Part shown: piece after piece, positions 19,529 through 29,667 of the stretch
Layout: each line of letters starts with the position of its first letter
Position numbering within the stretch: the first letter of the stretch is position 1
Origin: Candidatus Puniceispirillum marinum IMCC1322
Lineage (GTDB): Bacteria; Pseudomonadota; Alphaproteobacteria; Puniceispirillales; Puniceispirillaceae
Direction: 5' to 3'
NCBI RefSeq assembly: GCF_000024465.1
Contig: NC_014010.1
Location: 2,046,001-2,110,000 of the forward strand
DNA length: 64,000 bases
Position numbers and translations under genes: made by a program
Notes under the pieces: model-generated
What the model was told of the DNA's origin: nothing
The model's input: only the letters and a program-made list of their open reading frames with translations
The model's database searches: none

Positions 19529-19679
19529 ATACCCATTACCCTTGGCTTTGAAACATATGATTACACCCAAGCCCTGATATCAATCATAGGACACCATCAT
19601 AGCACTGGCGGCAGGTAATTACAAAATATGGCTTTGCTATGCGGCGATTTTTCGCCCCATTGGGTATCATGGGTGATGA

Positions 19680-20939
19680 TCAGAATTCAGGAATTGATTC
19701 CTCGGCAAGATAGCTTTCAACCGTGCGTTTGGCACGCAGTTCATGTATCGCACCATCAAGAACCAGCACCTCGCCAGCTGGCGGGCGTGTATTATAGGCC
19801 GAGGCCATAACCGCGCCATAGGCGCCAGCAGACAAGACCGCCAGCAGATCATCGCTTGCCAGCGCGGGCATCATGCGGCCACGACCAATATAATCACCTG
19901 TTTCGCAAACTGGCCCAACAATGTCGGCTAGACCTATATCTGATCCAGCTGGTAAAACCGGCACGATTGAATGATGGGCTTCATAAAGCGTTGGGCGCAG
20001 CAGATCATTCATCGCCGCATCGACAATGACAAAGCGCTTATTATCCCCGTCCTTGATAAAGATAACTTTGGTCAGCAAAACGCCATTATTGGCAACGATC
20101 GCCCGCCCAGGCTCAAAGCCGAACTTGAAATCAGATTTGTTGAAAATGCGCGTTACCATCTCTCCATAGGCGGTGAAATCTGTCGGGGTGGCATGATCAT
20201 AGTCAACACCAACCCCGCCGCCAAGATCAAGCACCGGCACTTCCAGCCCATCGGCGCGCAATGCCATACCCAGATCAAGCAAGGCTGTATAGGCCGTTTC
20301 GAAAGGGGCCATATCGCGTAATTGCGAGCCGATATGAACCGCCAGCCCCGATGGGGTAATATGCGGGTCTGCTGCCATCACACGATATAGGTCGGCGGCT
20401 TCGTTCTGGTCGGTTGAAATGCCAAATTTGGTATCACGTTGCCCAGTCGAAATTTTGGCGTGGGTTTTGGCGTTAACATCAACATTGACGCGCAAGGCAA
20501 CAGGTGCCACAACGCCCATGGATTTGGCAACAGCGCTGATCATGGCAACTTCAGCTGGCGACTCGGCATTGATCTGGCCAATATTGGCGGCCAGAGCCTG
20601 TTCGATTTCAGCTTTGCTTTTGCCAACCCCCGAAAAGACGATATCCGATGCCGATATGCCTGCCGCCAGGGCGCGGCTGAGTTCGCCGCCTGAAACGATA
20701 TCTGCGCCTGCTCCTTCATGTGCCAGCAAAGCCAGCACGCCAAGCGCCGAATTTGCTTTCATGGCAAAATGTACCTTGCCGTTTACCGGCGCGATGGCGG
20801 CGGCAAAATCACGATAGGCATCACGTATTCCAGCACCCGAATAGACATAAAGCGGGCTATCATAAGCGGCGGCAATCTGTGAAAGTGGCAGACCGTCAAC
20901 AGCTAGCTCACCACTATCTAATCGGTTAAAGGCACACAT
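19680..20939 (-). CDS. lysA: Diaminopimelate decarboxylase
   Basis: PLP enzyme making L-lysine from meso-diaminopimelate. The 419-residue fold-type III protein shows the PLP lysine in HFAMKANSALGVL, GADIVSGGEL, HIGSQL, LDLGGGVGVDYDH, FEPGRAIVANNG and the active-site cysteine in VGPVCETGDYIG. Gene order argH-lptM-lysA on one strand is typical of alphaproteobacteria, tying arginine and lysine synthesis. A small GC-rich hairpin without a T-run lies downstream at about 19646-19660. Confidence 0.97.
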   Translation of the reverse strand: MCAFNRLDSGELAVDGLPLSQIAAAYDSPLYVYSGAGIRDAYRDFAAAIAPVNGKVHFAMKANSALGVLALLAHEGAGADIVSGGELSRALAAGISASDIVFSGVGKSKAEIEQALAANIGQINAESPAEVAMISAVAKSMGVVAPVALRVNVDVNAKTHAKISTGQRDTKFGISTDQNEAADLYRVMAADPHITPSGLAVHIGSQLRDMAPFETAYTALLDLGMALRADGLEVPVLDLGGGVGVDYDHATPTDFTAYGEMVTRIFNKSDFKFGFEPGRAIVANNGVLLTKVIFIKDGDNKRFVIVDAAMNDLLRPTLYEAHHSIVPVLPAGSDIGLADIVGPVCETGDYIGRGRMMPALASDDLLAVLSAGAYGAVMASAYNTRPPAGEVLVLDGAIHELRAKRTVESYLAEESIPEF

Positions 20940-21003
20940 ATCTAATCCTCGCGCTTTTCAGTTTCGTGAGCGCAACACGCTTAGATGTTACAAAGATATT
21001 TAT

Positions 21004-21135
21004 CTATTCGGTCGCAGTTTCGGTTTTTGCCGGCACATCCGAAGGACGATAGGGATCACCCCGCTTGCCACAAGCTGTCAGACCGGCAACAGCAAGAAAT
21101 GTTACAAGACAGGTTATCATGAGTTTGTTCAACAT
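21004..21135 (-). CDS. lptM: Small lipoprotein, LptM (YifL)-like
   Basis: A 43-residue lipoprotein: MLNKLMITCLVTFLAVAG, lipobox LTAC, then GKRGDPYRPSDVP and a short charged tail. The CGKRGDPYRP segment matches the LptM motif (Cys-Gly-x-Lys/Arg-Gly-Pro/Asp-x-Tyr). In E. coli LptM helps mature the LPS-transport barrel LptD. Its position between argH and lysA is the usual alphaproteobacterial site. The ATG is 11 bases before the argH stop region, consistent with one operon. Confidence 0.85.
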   Translation of the reverse strand: MLNKLMITCLVTFLAVAGLTACGKRGDPYRPSDVPAKTETATE

Positions 21136-21146
21136 GATGCGCTCCT

Positions 21147-22571
21147 TTATCTTTCAATAGCAAATCGTGACCGGGCATCGGCTATACGTGCTTTTACCTC
21201 AACCGGGGCCGTGCCACCAAAGCTGGTACGGGCGGCCACCGCGCTTTCGACGGTCAGAATACCCATGATATCAGCTTTGATCCGAGGTTCGACAGCTTGC
21301 ATGTCTTCGAGGCTAAGTGCATCAAGATCGCATCCTTTTGCCGCCGCCAGCGCGACAATCGAACCGCTGGCATGATGCGCCTCGCGAAAGGGAAGCCCAA
21401 GTTCGCGCACCATATAATCGGCCAGATCGGTTGCGGTCGGAAAGCCCGTTGTCAGAGCATCGCGCATCGCATTCTTATTCGCGGTCATGTCACGCACCAT
21501 GCCACTGGTGGCGGCAATGGCAATTGCCAGTGATTCGACAGCGTCAAAAACGCCTTCTTTATCTTCCTGCATATCCTTGCCATAGGCAAGGGGCAGACCT
21601 TTGAGAACGATCAGCAAGCCATTTAGCGACCCGATAATCCGTCCAGGCTTGGCGCGCACCAGTTCGGCGGCGTCGGGATTGCGCTTTTGCGGCATGATCG
21701 ACGAGCCGGTGGTAAAGGCGTCGGACAGGCTGATGAAAGCGAAACGGTCAGATGACCAAATCACCATTTCTTCGGCTAGCCGTGACAGATGCACCGCGCA
21801 AATCGAAGCCGCGGCCAATAATTCCAGCGCAAAATCACGATCTGAAACCGCATCCATGGCGTTTGCCGCGGGCCGGTCAAAGCCAAGCAGTTCGGCAGTC
21901 TGGGCCCGGTCAATTGGAAATGACGTGCCAGCTAGTGCCGCCGCGCCTAATGGCGATTCATTGAGCCGCACCCGTGCATCGGCAAAGCGCCCACGATCAC
22001 GACCTAGCATCTCAACATAAGCCATCAGGTGAAAACCAAATGTTACTGGCTGGGCGGTCTGTAAATGCGTAAAGCCGGGCATGATCGTGTTACAATGCTC
22101 ATCGGCCTTATCGAGAAGTGACGCTTGCAAGGCTGCCAGCGCATCATCGAGCGCATCGATGCTGGCACGTACCCATAATTTAAAATCGGTGGCCACCTGA
22201 TCATTACGCGAGCGTGCGGTATGCAACCGTCTTGCCGGTTCACCAATCAGGTCGGCAAGCCGGGATTCGATATTCATGTGAATATCTTCCAATGCCGCGG
22301 AAAATTCAAAGTCACCAGCTTCAATTTCGGTGATGATCTGGCTGAGCCCGTCATGAATGGCGGCACAATCAGCATCACTGATGATGCCGCATGCGGCCAG
22401 CATGGTTGCATGGGCTTTCGACCCATCAATATCCTGACGGTATAATTGCTTGTCATAGGCAATCGACGCATTGATATCCTGCATTAATTGCGATGGCCCT
22501 CTTGAGAAACGCCCACCCCAGATGCTAGACTTTGCCGCATCACCGACTGCTGTTGTGTCTTTTTTGCTCAT
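21147..22571 (-). CDS. argH: Argininosuccinate lyase
   Basis: Last step of arginine synthesis, splitting argininosuccinate into arginine and fumarate. The 474-residue fumarase/aspartase-superfamily protein has [16 protein letters not shown] at the start, [22 protein letters not shown]-like [14 protein letters not shown], and the signature [12 protein letters not shown] with the catalytic serine loop. It heads the argH-lptM-lysA operon and is divergent from the tlpA-like gene. Confidence 0.97.
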   Translation of the reverse strand: MSKKDTTAVGDAAKSSIWGGRFSRGPSQLMQDINASIAYDKQLYRQDIDGSKAHATMLAACGIISDADCAAIHDGLSQIITEIEAGDFEFSAALEDIHMNIESRLADLIGEPARRLHTARSRNDQVATDFKLWVRASIDALDDALAALQASLLDKADEHCNTIMPGFTHLQTAQPVTFGFHLMAYVEMLGRDRGRFADARVRLNESPLGAAALAGTSFPIDRAQTAELLGFDRPAANAMDAVSDRDFALELLAAASICAVHLSRLAEEMVIWSSDRFAFISLSDAFTTGSSIMPQKRNPDAAELVRAKPGRIIGSLNGLLIVLKGLPLAYGKDMQEDKEGVFDAVESLAIAIAATSGMVRDMTANKNAMRDALTTGFPTATDLADYMVRELGLPFREAHHASGSIVALAAAKGCDLDALSLEDMQAVEPRIKADIMGILTVESAVAARTSFGGTAPVEVKARIADARSRFAIER

Positions 22572-22648
22572 TTCACTAACCAGATAGCTGTATCACCATG
22601 CTTTATACGCGGCTTTTGCCGAATTATCAGCCAAAAACATGCGCTAAA

Positions 22649-23194
22649 ATGACAGCGTTGTCGCGCCGTCAGTTTGCCAGTGTCATTGGTGTCACATTGT
22701 TGGTGCCTTTTTTACCTGTTTCGGCTGGTGCAACGCCGATGCCGGATGTGCACCCCACCCCATCGATGCAGGCCAAGATTCTGGATGTTGAAGGACAAGC
22801 GTTCCAGATTAGCGACTTCAAGGGGATACCGGTTCTGGTGAATTTCTGGGCAACATGGTGCGCGCCCTGTATCGCCGAATTGCCAGCCTTGAATCAGGCG
22901 GCCATCAGCCTTGCCGACATCAATCTTGTCATTTTGCTGGTTTCGATTGATCGCGGCGGGCCAGACAAGGCGCTACCATTTTTGCAGGATCGTGGGATTG
23001 TCGAAACAGATGGCAAAGCCGGTATGCGTTTCGGGTTTGACCGTAAAGCAAATCTGCCGCGCGAAATGGGTGTTAGCGGGGTGCCAACCAGTTTTCTGTT
23101 ATCTTCGGATCAGGCAAAAAGCTGGTTATTCAAAGGTCCATACGAATGGGATCAGCCAGAAATGCTGACCCACATTCGTTCATTGGTTGGTTAG
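22649..23194 (+). CDS. TlpA-like periplasmic thiol-disulfide oxidoreductase
   Basis: Thioredoxin-fold protein for disulfide reduction outside the cytoplasm, often in cytochrome c or oxidase assembly. It carries an N-terminal signal with a twin-arginine-like start (SRRQFAS) and hydrophobic core VIGVTLLVPFLPVSA, then NFWATWCAPCIAELP with the WCxxC active site and the cis-proline region VSGVPTSFLL. The frame opens at 22598, but ATG 22649 places SRRQF near the N-terminus, giving 181 residues. Its stop interlocks with the etfA stop. Confidence 0.88.
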   Translation: MTALSRRQFASVIGVTLLVPFLPVSAGATPMPDVHPTPSMQAKILDVEGQAFQISDFKGIPVLVNFWATWCAPCIAELPALNQAAISLADINLVILLVSIDRGGPDKALPFLQDRGIVETDGKAGMRFGFDRKANLPREMGVSGVPTSFLLSSDQAKSWLFKGPYEWDQPEMLTHIRSLVG

Positions 23195-24123
23195 CCCAGC
23201 TCTTTTTCGAGTTCAGGCACGGCATCGAACAGATCGGCTACCAAACCGAAGTCAGCAACCTGGAAAATAGGTGCTTCATCATCCTTGTTGATGGCGACAA
23301 TCACCTTGCTGTCTTTCATGCCAGCCAGATGCTGTATCGCGCCGGAAATGCCAACAGCGACATATAGATCGGGTGCTACAACCTTGCCAGTCTGGCCAAC
23401 CTGATAGTCATTTGGCACAAAGCCCGCATCAACAGCCGCACGCGAGGCACCAACAGCGGCCCCCAGCTTGTCGGCAACTTTTTCCAGCATGGCAAAATTA
23501 GACCCGTCCTGCATGCCGCGCCCACCCGAAATGACAATTGGTGCTGATGTCAGTTCCGGACGCTCGGAGCTGGAAAGCTCGGATTTGACATAGCTAGACA
23601 AGCCTGCATCTGCACCAGCGTCGATGGTTTCAATGGCCGCGCTACCGCCTGTGGCCGCGACCGCTTCAAAAGCAGTACTACGAACCGTGATAACCTTGGT
23701 AGCTTCGCTTGATGACACGGTTGCCAGCGCATTACCAGCATAGATCGGGCGCTGGAAAGTACTGTCATTTTCAACTTTGATAATATCGGAAATCTGCATC
23801 ACATCCAGCATGGCAGCAACACGTGGCATGATGTTCTTGCCAGTTGTTGTGGCGGGTGACATCACATGTGAATAATCACCTGCAAGCTTGACGATAAGGG
23901 GTGCCAGATTTTCAGCTAGACCATGTGCATAGATAGCCTCATCAGAGACTAGAACCTTGTCAATGCCAGCAATCGTGGCGGCAGCCTTGGCAGCATCACC
24001 GCTGGCATCACCTGCCACCAGCATATGAATATCGCCACCAATTTGCTGCGCTGCCGCAACAGTGTTCAAAGTTGCGCCAGCTATCTGTCCGTCTTCATGT
24101 TCGCATAGAATAAGAATAGCCAT
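23191..24123 (-). CDS. etfA: Electron transfer flavoprotein alpha subunit
   Basis: FAD-binding subunit of ETF, which passes electrons from acyl-CoA and other dehydrogenases to ETF-quinone oxidoreductase. The 310-residue protein has the C-terminal FAD domain: [58 protein letters not shown]. It begins 2 bp after the etfB stop, an operon pair. Its stop (TTAG at 23191-23194) is interlocked with that of the convergent tlpA-like gene. Confidence 0.97.
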   Translation of the reverse strand: MAILILCEHEDGQIAGATLNTVAAAQQIGGDIHMLVAGDASGDAAKAAATIAGIDKVLVSDEAIYAHGLAENLAPLIVKLAGDYSHVMSPATTTGKNIMPRVAAMLDVMQISDIIKVENDSTFQRPIYAGNALATVSSSEATKVITVRSTAFEAVAATGGSAAIETIDAGADAGLSSYVKSELSSSERPELTSAPIVISGGRGMQDGSNFAMLEKVADKLGAAVGASRAAVDAGFVPNDYQVGQTGKVVAPDLYVAVGISGAIQHLAGMKDSKVIVAINKDDEAPIFQVADFGLVADLFDAVPELEKELG

Positions 24124-24125
24124 GA

Positions 24126-24875
24126 TTATATAACCTTTGCTTCATTTTTAAGTTTATCGACAAGTTCACCTACATCCGACACTTTGATACCCGCCGAACG
24201 GGTTTCAGGCTCTTCGACTTTGACGGTGGTTAGACGTGGGCTAACGTCAACACCAAGCTCTTCGACGCTGATGCTATCAAGCGGCTTTTTCTTGGCTTTC
24301 ATAATATTAGGTAATGACGCGTAGCGCGGCTCATTCAGGCGCAGATCGACCGTCACAATCGCGGGCATGGCAATTTCCAGATGCTCAAGACCACCATCGA
24401 CTTCGCGGATGATCTTGGCCTTGTCCCCACCAAGCTCAATGCCGGAAACGAATGTTCCTTGCGCCCAGCCAAGCAATGCGGCCAGCATCTGACCAGTCTG
24501 GTTGCAATCATCATCAATCGCTTGTTTGCCAACCAGCACCAATTCAGGGGCTTCTTTATCGACAATGGCTTTCAGAAGTTTGGCAACCGCCAGCGGTTCA
24601 ACATCATGCGAGGCTTCGATATGGATGCCACGGTCAGCCCCCATGGCCAAAGCCGTACGGATGGTTTCCTGATTCTGGCTTGGGCCAATTGACACGGCAA
24701 CAACTTCGGTGGCTGTGCCTGCTTCACGAAGACGCAATGCCTGTTCAACAGCAATTTCATCAAATGGATTCATTGCCATTTTGACATTAGCCAGCTCGAC
24801 ACCAGACTGGTCTGCTTTGACTCGCACCTTCACGTTATAGTCGATCACCCGTTTTACCGGTACCAATATTTTCAT
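24126..24875 (-). CDS. etfB: Electron transfer flavoprotein beta subunit
   Basis: AMP-binding partner of EtfA. The sequence [53 protein letters not shown] and the signature [23 protein letters not shown] identify it. ATG at 24875 follows GGAG in CTGGAGAAATAGA and gives 249 residues; the frame runs eight codons further up. A cobalamin adenosyltransferase gene lies upstream, an arrangement shared with many alphaproteobacteria. Confidence 0.97.
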   Translation of the reverse strand: MKILVPVKRVIDYNVKVRVKADQSGVELANVKMAMNPFDEIAVEQALRLREAGTATEVVAVSIGPSQNQETIRTALAMGADRGIHIEASHDVEPLAVAKLLKAIVDKEAPELVLVGKQAIDDDCNQTGQMLAALLGWAQGTFVSGIELGGDKAKIIREVDGGLEHLEIAMPAIVTVDLRLNEPRYASLPNIMKAKKKPLDSISVEELGVDVSPRLTTVKVEEPETRSAGIKVSDVGELVDKLKNEAKVI

Positions 24876-24953
24876 TCTATTTCTCCAGTTCGAAAACAAA
24901 CCTAGCTAAGATTAGATGAGCCAAAACTAGACTGACTACCATAAAGAATCTGT

Positions 24954-25538
24954 CTAATTCTGCCCAGAATTTTGTCCGGGACGCCATAAAACGTCAGTCT
25001 TGCCATTTTCATTCAGCCGTCGCGCCAGAACAAACAGATGATCTGACAGACGATTGACATATTGCATGGCTGGCACATTGACAACTTCTTCGGCGGATAA
25101 TTCGGTCATATGGCGTTCCGCACGGCGTACAACGGTACGTGCCAGATGCAACCATGCTGACGCGTTGCTACCCCCCGGCAGAATAAAGGAATTGAGCGGT
25201 TGCAGATCTGCATTCATCATATCAATCTCATCCTCCAGCCGCTGCACCTGTATTTCGGTGATCCGCAAGGCAGGCTGGTCGGTTTCTGGTGTGGCGATAT
25301 CAGCACCCAGATCAAACAGATCATTTTGAATCCGTCCCAGCATGGCATCGGCCTCTTGCATGGCAGCATCTGCGGATGCGCCACAATGCAGACGCGCCAG
25401 ACCAATAACCGAATTGGCTTCATCTACTTCGCCAAATGCCGAAGGTCTTCGGGCATGTTTGGATACGCGCATGCCATTGACCAGACTGGTGTCGCCGCCA
25501 TCGCCTGTGCGTGTATAGATTTTGTTCAGTTTAACCAT
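24954..25538 (-). CDS. Cob(I)alamin adenosyltransferase, PduO/MMAB type
   Basis: Transfers the adenosyl group of ATP to cob(I)alamin to make coenzyme B12. The 194-residue protein has the PduO-type ATP-binding start KIYTRTGDGGDTSLVNG, then GEVDEANSVIGLA, LFDLGADIATP, FILPGGSNASAWLHLARTVVRRAER and NRLSDHLFVLARRLN. The C-terminus is standard. It fits with the CobS/CobT genes at 60-63 kb in showing B12 use or synthesis. Confidence 0.94.
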   Translation of the reverse strand: MVKLNKIYTRTGDGGDTSLVNGMRVSKHARRPSAFGEVDEANSVIGLARLHCGASADAAMQEADAMLGRIQNDLFDLGADIATPETDQPALRITEIQVQRLEDEIDMMNADLQPLNSFILPGGSNASAWLHLARTVVRRAERHMTELSAEEVVNVPAMQYVNRLSDHLFVLARRLNENGKTDVLWRPGQNSGQN

Positions 25539-25571
25539 GGGAACCCCATATAATCTCTGGAAGATATATTA

Positions 25572-25772
25572 TCAGCCGTTTGTTTTACGATACCACATGA
25601 GGCCAAGAATAATGATGAGCGCGAGGGCCTGAAAAATAATCCTGTAGCGCATGATGCGGTTTGAATTTTTAACATTATAATCACCACCGCGTGCCATTGT
25701 CATCACGCCCCATCCAAGAATAGCCGCAACAATCAGTAAAGCTGCGATTAAGATAATCTGATCAATCGACAT
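25572..25772 (-). CDS. Two-helix membrane protein, HIG1-like
   Basis: A 66-residue protein with two membrane helices (about 5-25, IILIAALLIVAAILGWGVMTM, and 46-61) linked by a short loop with GGDYN and NRIMRYRIIFQ. That loop matches the HIG1 hypoxia-induced domain pattern (basic residues before a conserved Gln), as in the small 'twin transmembrane' proteins beside cobalamin adenosyltransferase genes in alphaproteobacteria. Mitochondrial HIG1 proteins associate with respiratory supercomplexes; a similar role here is an inference. Confidence 0.75.
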   Translation of the reverse strand: MSIDQIILIAALLIVAAILGWGVMTMARGGDYNVKNSNRIMRYRIIFQALALIIILGLMWYRKTNG

Positions 25773-25812
25773 GCTATTCCTGGCTCCTTAAAGAATAATG
25801 GGTCGCTAGTTG

Positions 25813-26706
25813 CTATATGTCAGCAATATCGACATTGAAACGCCGCGCCGCCGCAACAGCTGTATTACGCAAAAGACAGGCGATGGTCATCGGCCCAACA
25901 CCGCCTGGTACAGGCGTGATCGCACCAGCCTTAGCGGCAGCCGAATCATAGTCAACATCACCAGTCAGGCGGAATTTACCTTCGCCGCGCTCGGGTGCTG
26001 CAACACGGTTAATGCCCACATCAATGACCGTCGCGCCTGGTTTGACATAATCACCATCAATCATTTCAGCACGGCCAACTGCCGCTACCAGAATGTCGGC
26101 ACGCGCACAAACCTCTTTGAGATCCTTGGTACGCGAATGCGCGATCGTCACAGTGCAGCTTTCCTTTAGCAGTAACTGCGCCATTGGCTTGCCGACAATA
26201 TTCGACCGGCCAACAACAACGGCATTCAGGCCTGACAGGCTGCCAAGCTGATCACGTAATAACAACAGACATCCATAAGGCGTGCAGGGCACCAGTGAAT
26301 CCTGTCCAGTGGCCAGCAAACCGGCATTCACCACATGGAAACCGTCAACGTCTTTTTCCGGTGCCACGGCATTGATCACCGCATCTTCGTCAATCTGGTC
26401 AGGAAGCGGAAGCTGGACAAGGATGCCATCGACAGCGTCGTCGTTATTCATCTCTTCGATAAGTGCCAACAAAGTGGCCTGATCTGTATCAGCGTCAAGC
26501 CTATGTTCGATCGAGCGCATGCCTGCCGCCTCGGTGCGTTCGATTTTATTACGCACATAGACTTTGCTTGCTGAATTTTCACCAACAAGCACAACAGCAA
26601 GCGCCGGGGGACGGCCAATCGCATTCTTGATTTTGCTGGCTTCTACAGCAACGGTTTCAACCAGTTTTTCCGAAAATGCTTTTCCGTCGATGATCTTTGT
26701 TTCCAT
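25813..26706 (-). CDS. folD: Methylene-THF dehydrogenase/cyclohydrolase
   Basis: Bifunctional one-carbon enzyme that interconverts 5,10-methylene-, methenyl- and 10-formyl-tetrahydrofolate with NADP. The 297-residue protein has the active-site Lys/Tyr region [14 protein letters not shown], the signature [13 protein letters not shown], the Rossmann motif [16 protein letters not shown] and the C-terminal [16 protein letters not shown]. It is followed on the same strand by the HIG1-like gene. Confidence 0.97.
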   Translation of the reverse strand: METKIIDGKAFSEKLVETVAVEASKIKNAIGRPPALAVVLVGENSASKVYVRNKIERTEAAGMRSIEHRLDADTDQATLLALIEEMNNDDAVDGILVQLPLPDQIDEDAVINAVAPEKDVDGFHVVNAGLLATGQDSLVPCTPYGCLLLLRDQLGSLSGLNAVVVGRSNIVGKPMAQLLLKESCTVTIAHSRTKDLKEVCARADILVAAVGRAEMIDGDYVKPGATVIDVGINRVAAPERGEGKFRLTGDVDYDSAAAKAGAITPVPGGVGPMTIACLLRNTAVAAARRFNVDIADI

Positions 26707-26821
26707 GGCTATTTATAACTCCCCTGTAAAATATATCTTATAATTATTGGTTATATATGGATATGCAGACGCAATTAAATAGATAGTGGTGCTAGGTCTA
26801 AGTGACGCAGGTGATTATGGC

Positions 26822-27100
26822 TTAGGCAAGGCTGTTGATAAGCAAATTTCGAATGAACTGCGCGGCTAAAAACAGCACAATCGGACTTAGGTCAATGCCC
26901 CCTATATCAGGTAAATAGCGGCGCACCTGACGCAAAATTGGTTCATGCAAACGCGCCAAGACATTGATGATCATGCGCACGGCAGGTTGCCATGGATTGA
27001 TGATTTTAAACGCAATAAGCCAGCTCGACATAATGTAGGCCAGAAGCGTCCAAATATAGATATTTATGATCTGGTCGATAAGTATAATGACCGCATACAT
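26822..27100 (-). CDS. YggT-family integral membrane protein
   Basis: A 92-residue protein with one YGGT repeat: two hydrophobic segments (INIYIWTLLAYIMSSWLIAF and DLSPIVLFLAAQFIRNLL) flanking ARLHEPILRQVRRYLPDIGG, the diagnostic PxxPxRR-type loop. YggT proteins are linked with osmotic tolerance and, in some lineages, cell division; function is not settled. It lies upstream of folD. The DUF167 gene that often accompanies it is not present. Confidence 0.88.
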   Translation of the reverse strand: MYAVIILIDQIINIYIWTLLAYIMSSWLIAFKIINPWQPAVRMIINVLARLHEPILRQVRRYLPDIGGIDLSPIVLFLAAQFIRNLLINSLA

Positions 27101-27290
27101 GCTGTTATCTCGCTTTATTCATTTATGTTCGCACTCTAAACCCAAGCGGTACGCGATTTCAATCCCAACATAGTATCAATAATCATACTTTAAATGAGCT
27201 TGCCCTTTTGATTATCAGTTGGTTTGACAAACACTGGCCGAGGGTTGAATTATTCTATTATACCCATAGATACAAAGATGATCTGTATTC

Positions 27291-27989
27291 GTGACAGATA
27301 GGAAACACCGCAAGGATTTGCAATTGTCTGAAAAACACCAAAATAACCCGCCTGAAAATGAACAGCATGCCGGTGCAGGCCGTGGACATAGCCAAAGACC
27401 TTTTCTTTTGATTGTTGGCATATTGTTATTTGCCGGATTGGCAGGCGGTATTTTCATGCTCGCCAATCGACAGGCAGAAACAAGCGGACTGGGATTTCCA
27501 GATTTTGAAGACTCGTCTTTCACACTGCTTGACCAGAACGCGCAGAAGGTTGCCAATGCCGATTTTGCAGGGCGTCCGATCGCATTGTTTTTTGGCTATA
27601 GTTATTGTCCGGATGTCTGTCCGATGACGCTAACCGTACTTGGCAGTGCGCTTGATGAGGTCAAAGCCGCCGGAATGTCTGGTGATGATTTACAAATACT
27701 GTTTATGACTGTTGATCCGGAACGTGACACGCCCGAACAGCTTGCCGCTTATCTCAGCCTGTTCGATATGAAGGTGACCGGACTAACAGGTGATAAAACG
27801 TCTGTTGCCAAAGCGCTTGGTAATTTTGGGGCCTATGCCCAGCAGGTCGAGACCAGTTCGGGTGATATTCTGTTTGATCATAGTTCGGCGGTATATCTGT
27901 ATCGCGCGAATGGAAAATTCAAAGGTACGATCGTTTATAATGAGCCACACCGTTTTGTTGTCGAAAAGATAAAATCGATTCTAGAGTGA
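27291..27989 (+). CDS. SCO1/SenC-type copper chaperone
   Basis: Delivers copper to the CuA site of cytochrome c oxidase or acts as a thiol oxidoreductase on it. One membrane anchor (about 38-58, LLIVGILLFAGLAGGIFML) precedes a thioredoxin-fold domain with FGYSYCPDVCPMT (C106, C110) and the copper-ligand His in FDHSSAVYLYR (H197). The GTG start at 27291 lacks a good ribosome site; an in-frame TTG at 27324, 7 bases after AAGGA, is a fair alternative. No oxidase genes are adjacent; ctaA is at 45 kb. Confidence 0.92.
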   Translation: MTDRKHRKDLQLSEKHQNNPPENEQHAGAGRGHSQRPFLLIVGILLFAGLAGGIFMLANRQAETSGLGFPDFEDSSFTLLDQNAQKVANADFAGRPIALFFGYSYCPDVCPMTLTVLGSALDEVKAAGMSGDDLQILFMTVDPERDTPEQLAAYLSLFDMKVTGLTGDKTSVAKALGNFGAYAQQVETSSGDILFDHSSAVYLYRANGKFKGTIVYNEPHRFVVEKIKSILE

Positions 27990-28069
27990 ATCAACACTCA
28001 AAAAACATAATAAAATTAAATAGTTGACTAACTTTTCGTTCTGCCTTTCAATTTCCTGCGGAAGATAGG

Positions 28070-29464
28070 TTGAAAGATGGTGAATTATATTTCGTGCGCG
28101 CGATCATCTCATCACTATTTATATCAGCTTGTTATTATCTCGCCATTGGCATGATGGCTTTGACATCATATGCCGCCTGCGCTGCACCTGACTCGCAGTC
28201 ATTAGAAGAACATAAAAACACGCATAGCCATGCTATCACGCATGTTCCTGCGCTATCGGATGAAGATATTTTATCTTACGCCGCTATGATCAGGCGCGTT
28301 TCTGACAAAGGTGCGGATGATGCCGCACTGTCATTGGCAAAAAGAGGCACGGAGCTGGTGCCTGAATCGGTGCTTTTGCGCATCATTCTGGCAAAACTTT
28401 ACATTGACGCCAGACAATGCCGACGCGCTGTTCCGCATCTGACCTATGCGCATGATATAATGAATCGGCAATCAGAACGATTTGCCAACAGCCGTCACCG
28501 TCAGGTAATTGATCGCCTGCGGAAACTGTGCGCATCAACTATCCAGAATGTTGCTTTCATGTCGATGAAAGGGCAACGTTCGTCGTCTTTGCTTGACCGG
28601 CTTGGTGGTGACATTGTGCCAATTGACAAAGGGTCACTGTTTGATCGCTATTGTCAGGCGCTGGGATCTCTATGTGCGCATCATGGCCATGCTGACCTGA
28701 AGCAAGGTGATCGTGGCGGTACGTCAATCTGGCTTCATGTTGGCACGATGAGCCGAATTCGGAGCTATGACGTATGGACGCCTACACTCAGGACACATAT
28801 TTTTCACAAGCTGAATAGCAAGCCGCATTACGGATTACGGGGTGCAAAAATACAGTTGGATATGAAGCGGCGTGTTGGTGATAAAAAACGATTTGATGCC
28901 AGCCTGTCAGCGCAATCAGCGATTGCCCAACAAGGTGCCGAAAGACCAAAGCAAGCCCATGAGGCATGGCGTATGGGCTTGACTCTGCGTCATTTCATGA
29001 CCCAAAAAACAAATATAGGTACAGGCATAGCCCACATGCGAATCCAGCAGAATATGCGCCATAGCAAACGATTTGAGACGCGTCTGGAAATCGCCACCAA
29101 GGTCACAAACTATCTGCAAGCCGAAGCCAGCGTGATATGGACAAGAACATTGAGAAAAAGCGGGGCTTTATCATCGCTTGGCCGGGATGTGCATTGTGGC
29201 GTATCTCTGGATCTGACCCCATGGATATTTACTGGGTCAAGCATACGTCAGACAAAGACAGAGTTTGCCAGACCGCTGGCCTATTTACGTGAAGCCCATC
29301 AGGTCAGCCGTCGGGAGTTTGCTACGAATATTGGTGTTCATCTGACAAAGGATAAAACCTCACTGATTGACCTGCATTTCGTTCGTACCAAATCCGTATC
29401 ACATTACAGTCCGGATCATTTCACCAACGATGCGGTAATTATCTATTTCCAGCATATTTTCTGA
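28070..29464 (+). CDS. Secreted TPR plus beta-barrel protein, Slam-like
   Basis: A 464-residue protein with a signal peptide (hydrophobic run ending near ACAAPDSQ), a helical TPR-like region (about 65-150: DDAALSLAKRGTELVPESVLLRIILAKLY, in parts) and a C-terminal half of alternating polar/hydrophobic strands ending in Phe (IIYFQHIF), as in outer-membrane barrels. This order matches surface lipoprotein assembly modifiers (Slam, DUF560), which move lipoproteins to the cell surface. No lipoprotein client or TonB receptor is adjacent, so the call is tentative. The start is TTG at 28070 with GGAAG upstream. Confidence 0.6.
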   Translation: MKDGELYFVRAIISSLFISACYYLAIGMMALTSYAACAAPDSQSLEEHKNTHSHAITHVPALSDEDILSYAAMIRRVSDKGADDAALSLAKRGTELVPESVLLRIILAKLYIDARQCRRAVPHLTYAHDIMNRQSERFANSRHRQVIDRLRKLCASTIQNVAFMSMKGQRSSSLLDRLGGDIVPIDKGSLFDRYCQALGSLCAHHGHADLKQGDRGGTSIWLHVGTMSRIRSYDVWTPTLRTHIFHKLNSKPHYGLRGAKIQLDMKRRVGDKKRFDASLSAQSAIAQQGAERPKQAHEAWRMGLTLRHFMTQKTNIGTGIAHMRIQQNMRHSKRFETRLEIATKVTNYLQAEASVIWTRTLRKSGALSSLGRDVHCGVSLDLTPWIFTGSSIRQTKTEFARPLAYLREAHQVSRREFATNIGVHLTKDKTSLIDLHFVRTKSVSHYSPDHFTNDAVIIYFQHIF

Positions 29465-29581
29465 AAGATACCAGCAAATATATAAGTAAATTTATATTTA
29501 TTTTATGGTTGAAAAACACTTGATTAGATAAAGCGCGGATCGCTTCCATAAAGATTATTCATGAGTACTATATACCTCGAA

Positions 29582-29597
29582 CCAGACATTTATCTGG
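29582..29597. promoter_or_regulatory. Small inverted repeat upstream of the NarL-type regulator
   Basis: CCAGA-CATTTA-TCTGG is a perfect 5-bp dyad about 70 bp before the regulator ATG at 29668, followed by an AT-rich stretch. It could be an operator, perhaps autoregulatory, but is short enough to be chance. The rest of the 203-bp gap is AT-rich with no gene. Confidence 0.3.
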
Positions 29598-29667
29598 ACG
29601 AAAATTTTGTAATATGCCGACGTGAGATCTGATGATGGGTTGATACTCGGCTGGAAGGAAATCCATC

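Noticed and set aside
19646-19660. GGCGA-TTTT-TCGCC hairpin as the lysA terminator
   Set aside because: The stem is only five pairs and no T-run follows on the minus strand, so it was not listed as a terminator.
27975-27995. GAGTG-AATCAA-CACTC hairpin at the end of the SCO1 gene
   Set aside because: It is followed by A residues, not T, on the coding strand, so it cannot be a standard terminator for that gene.
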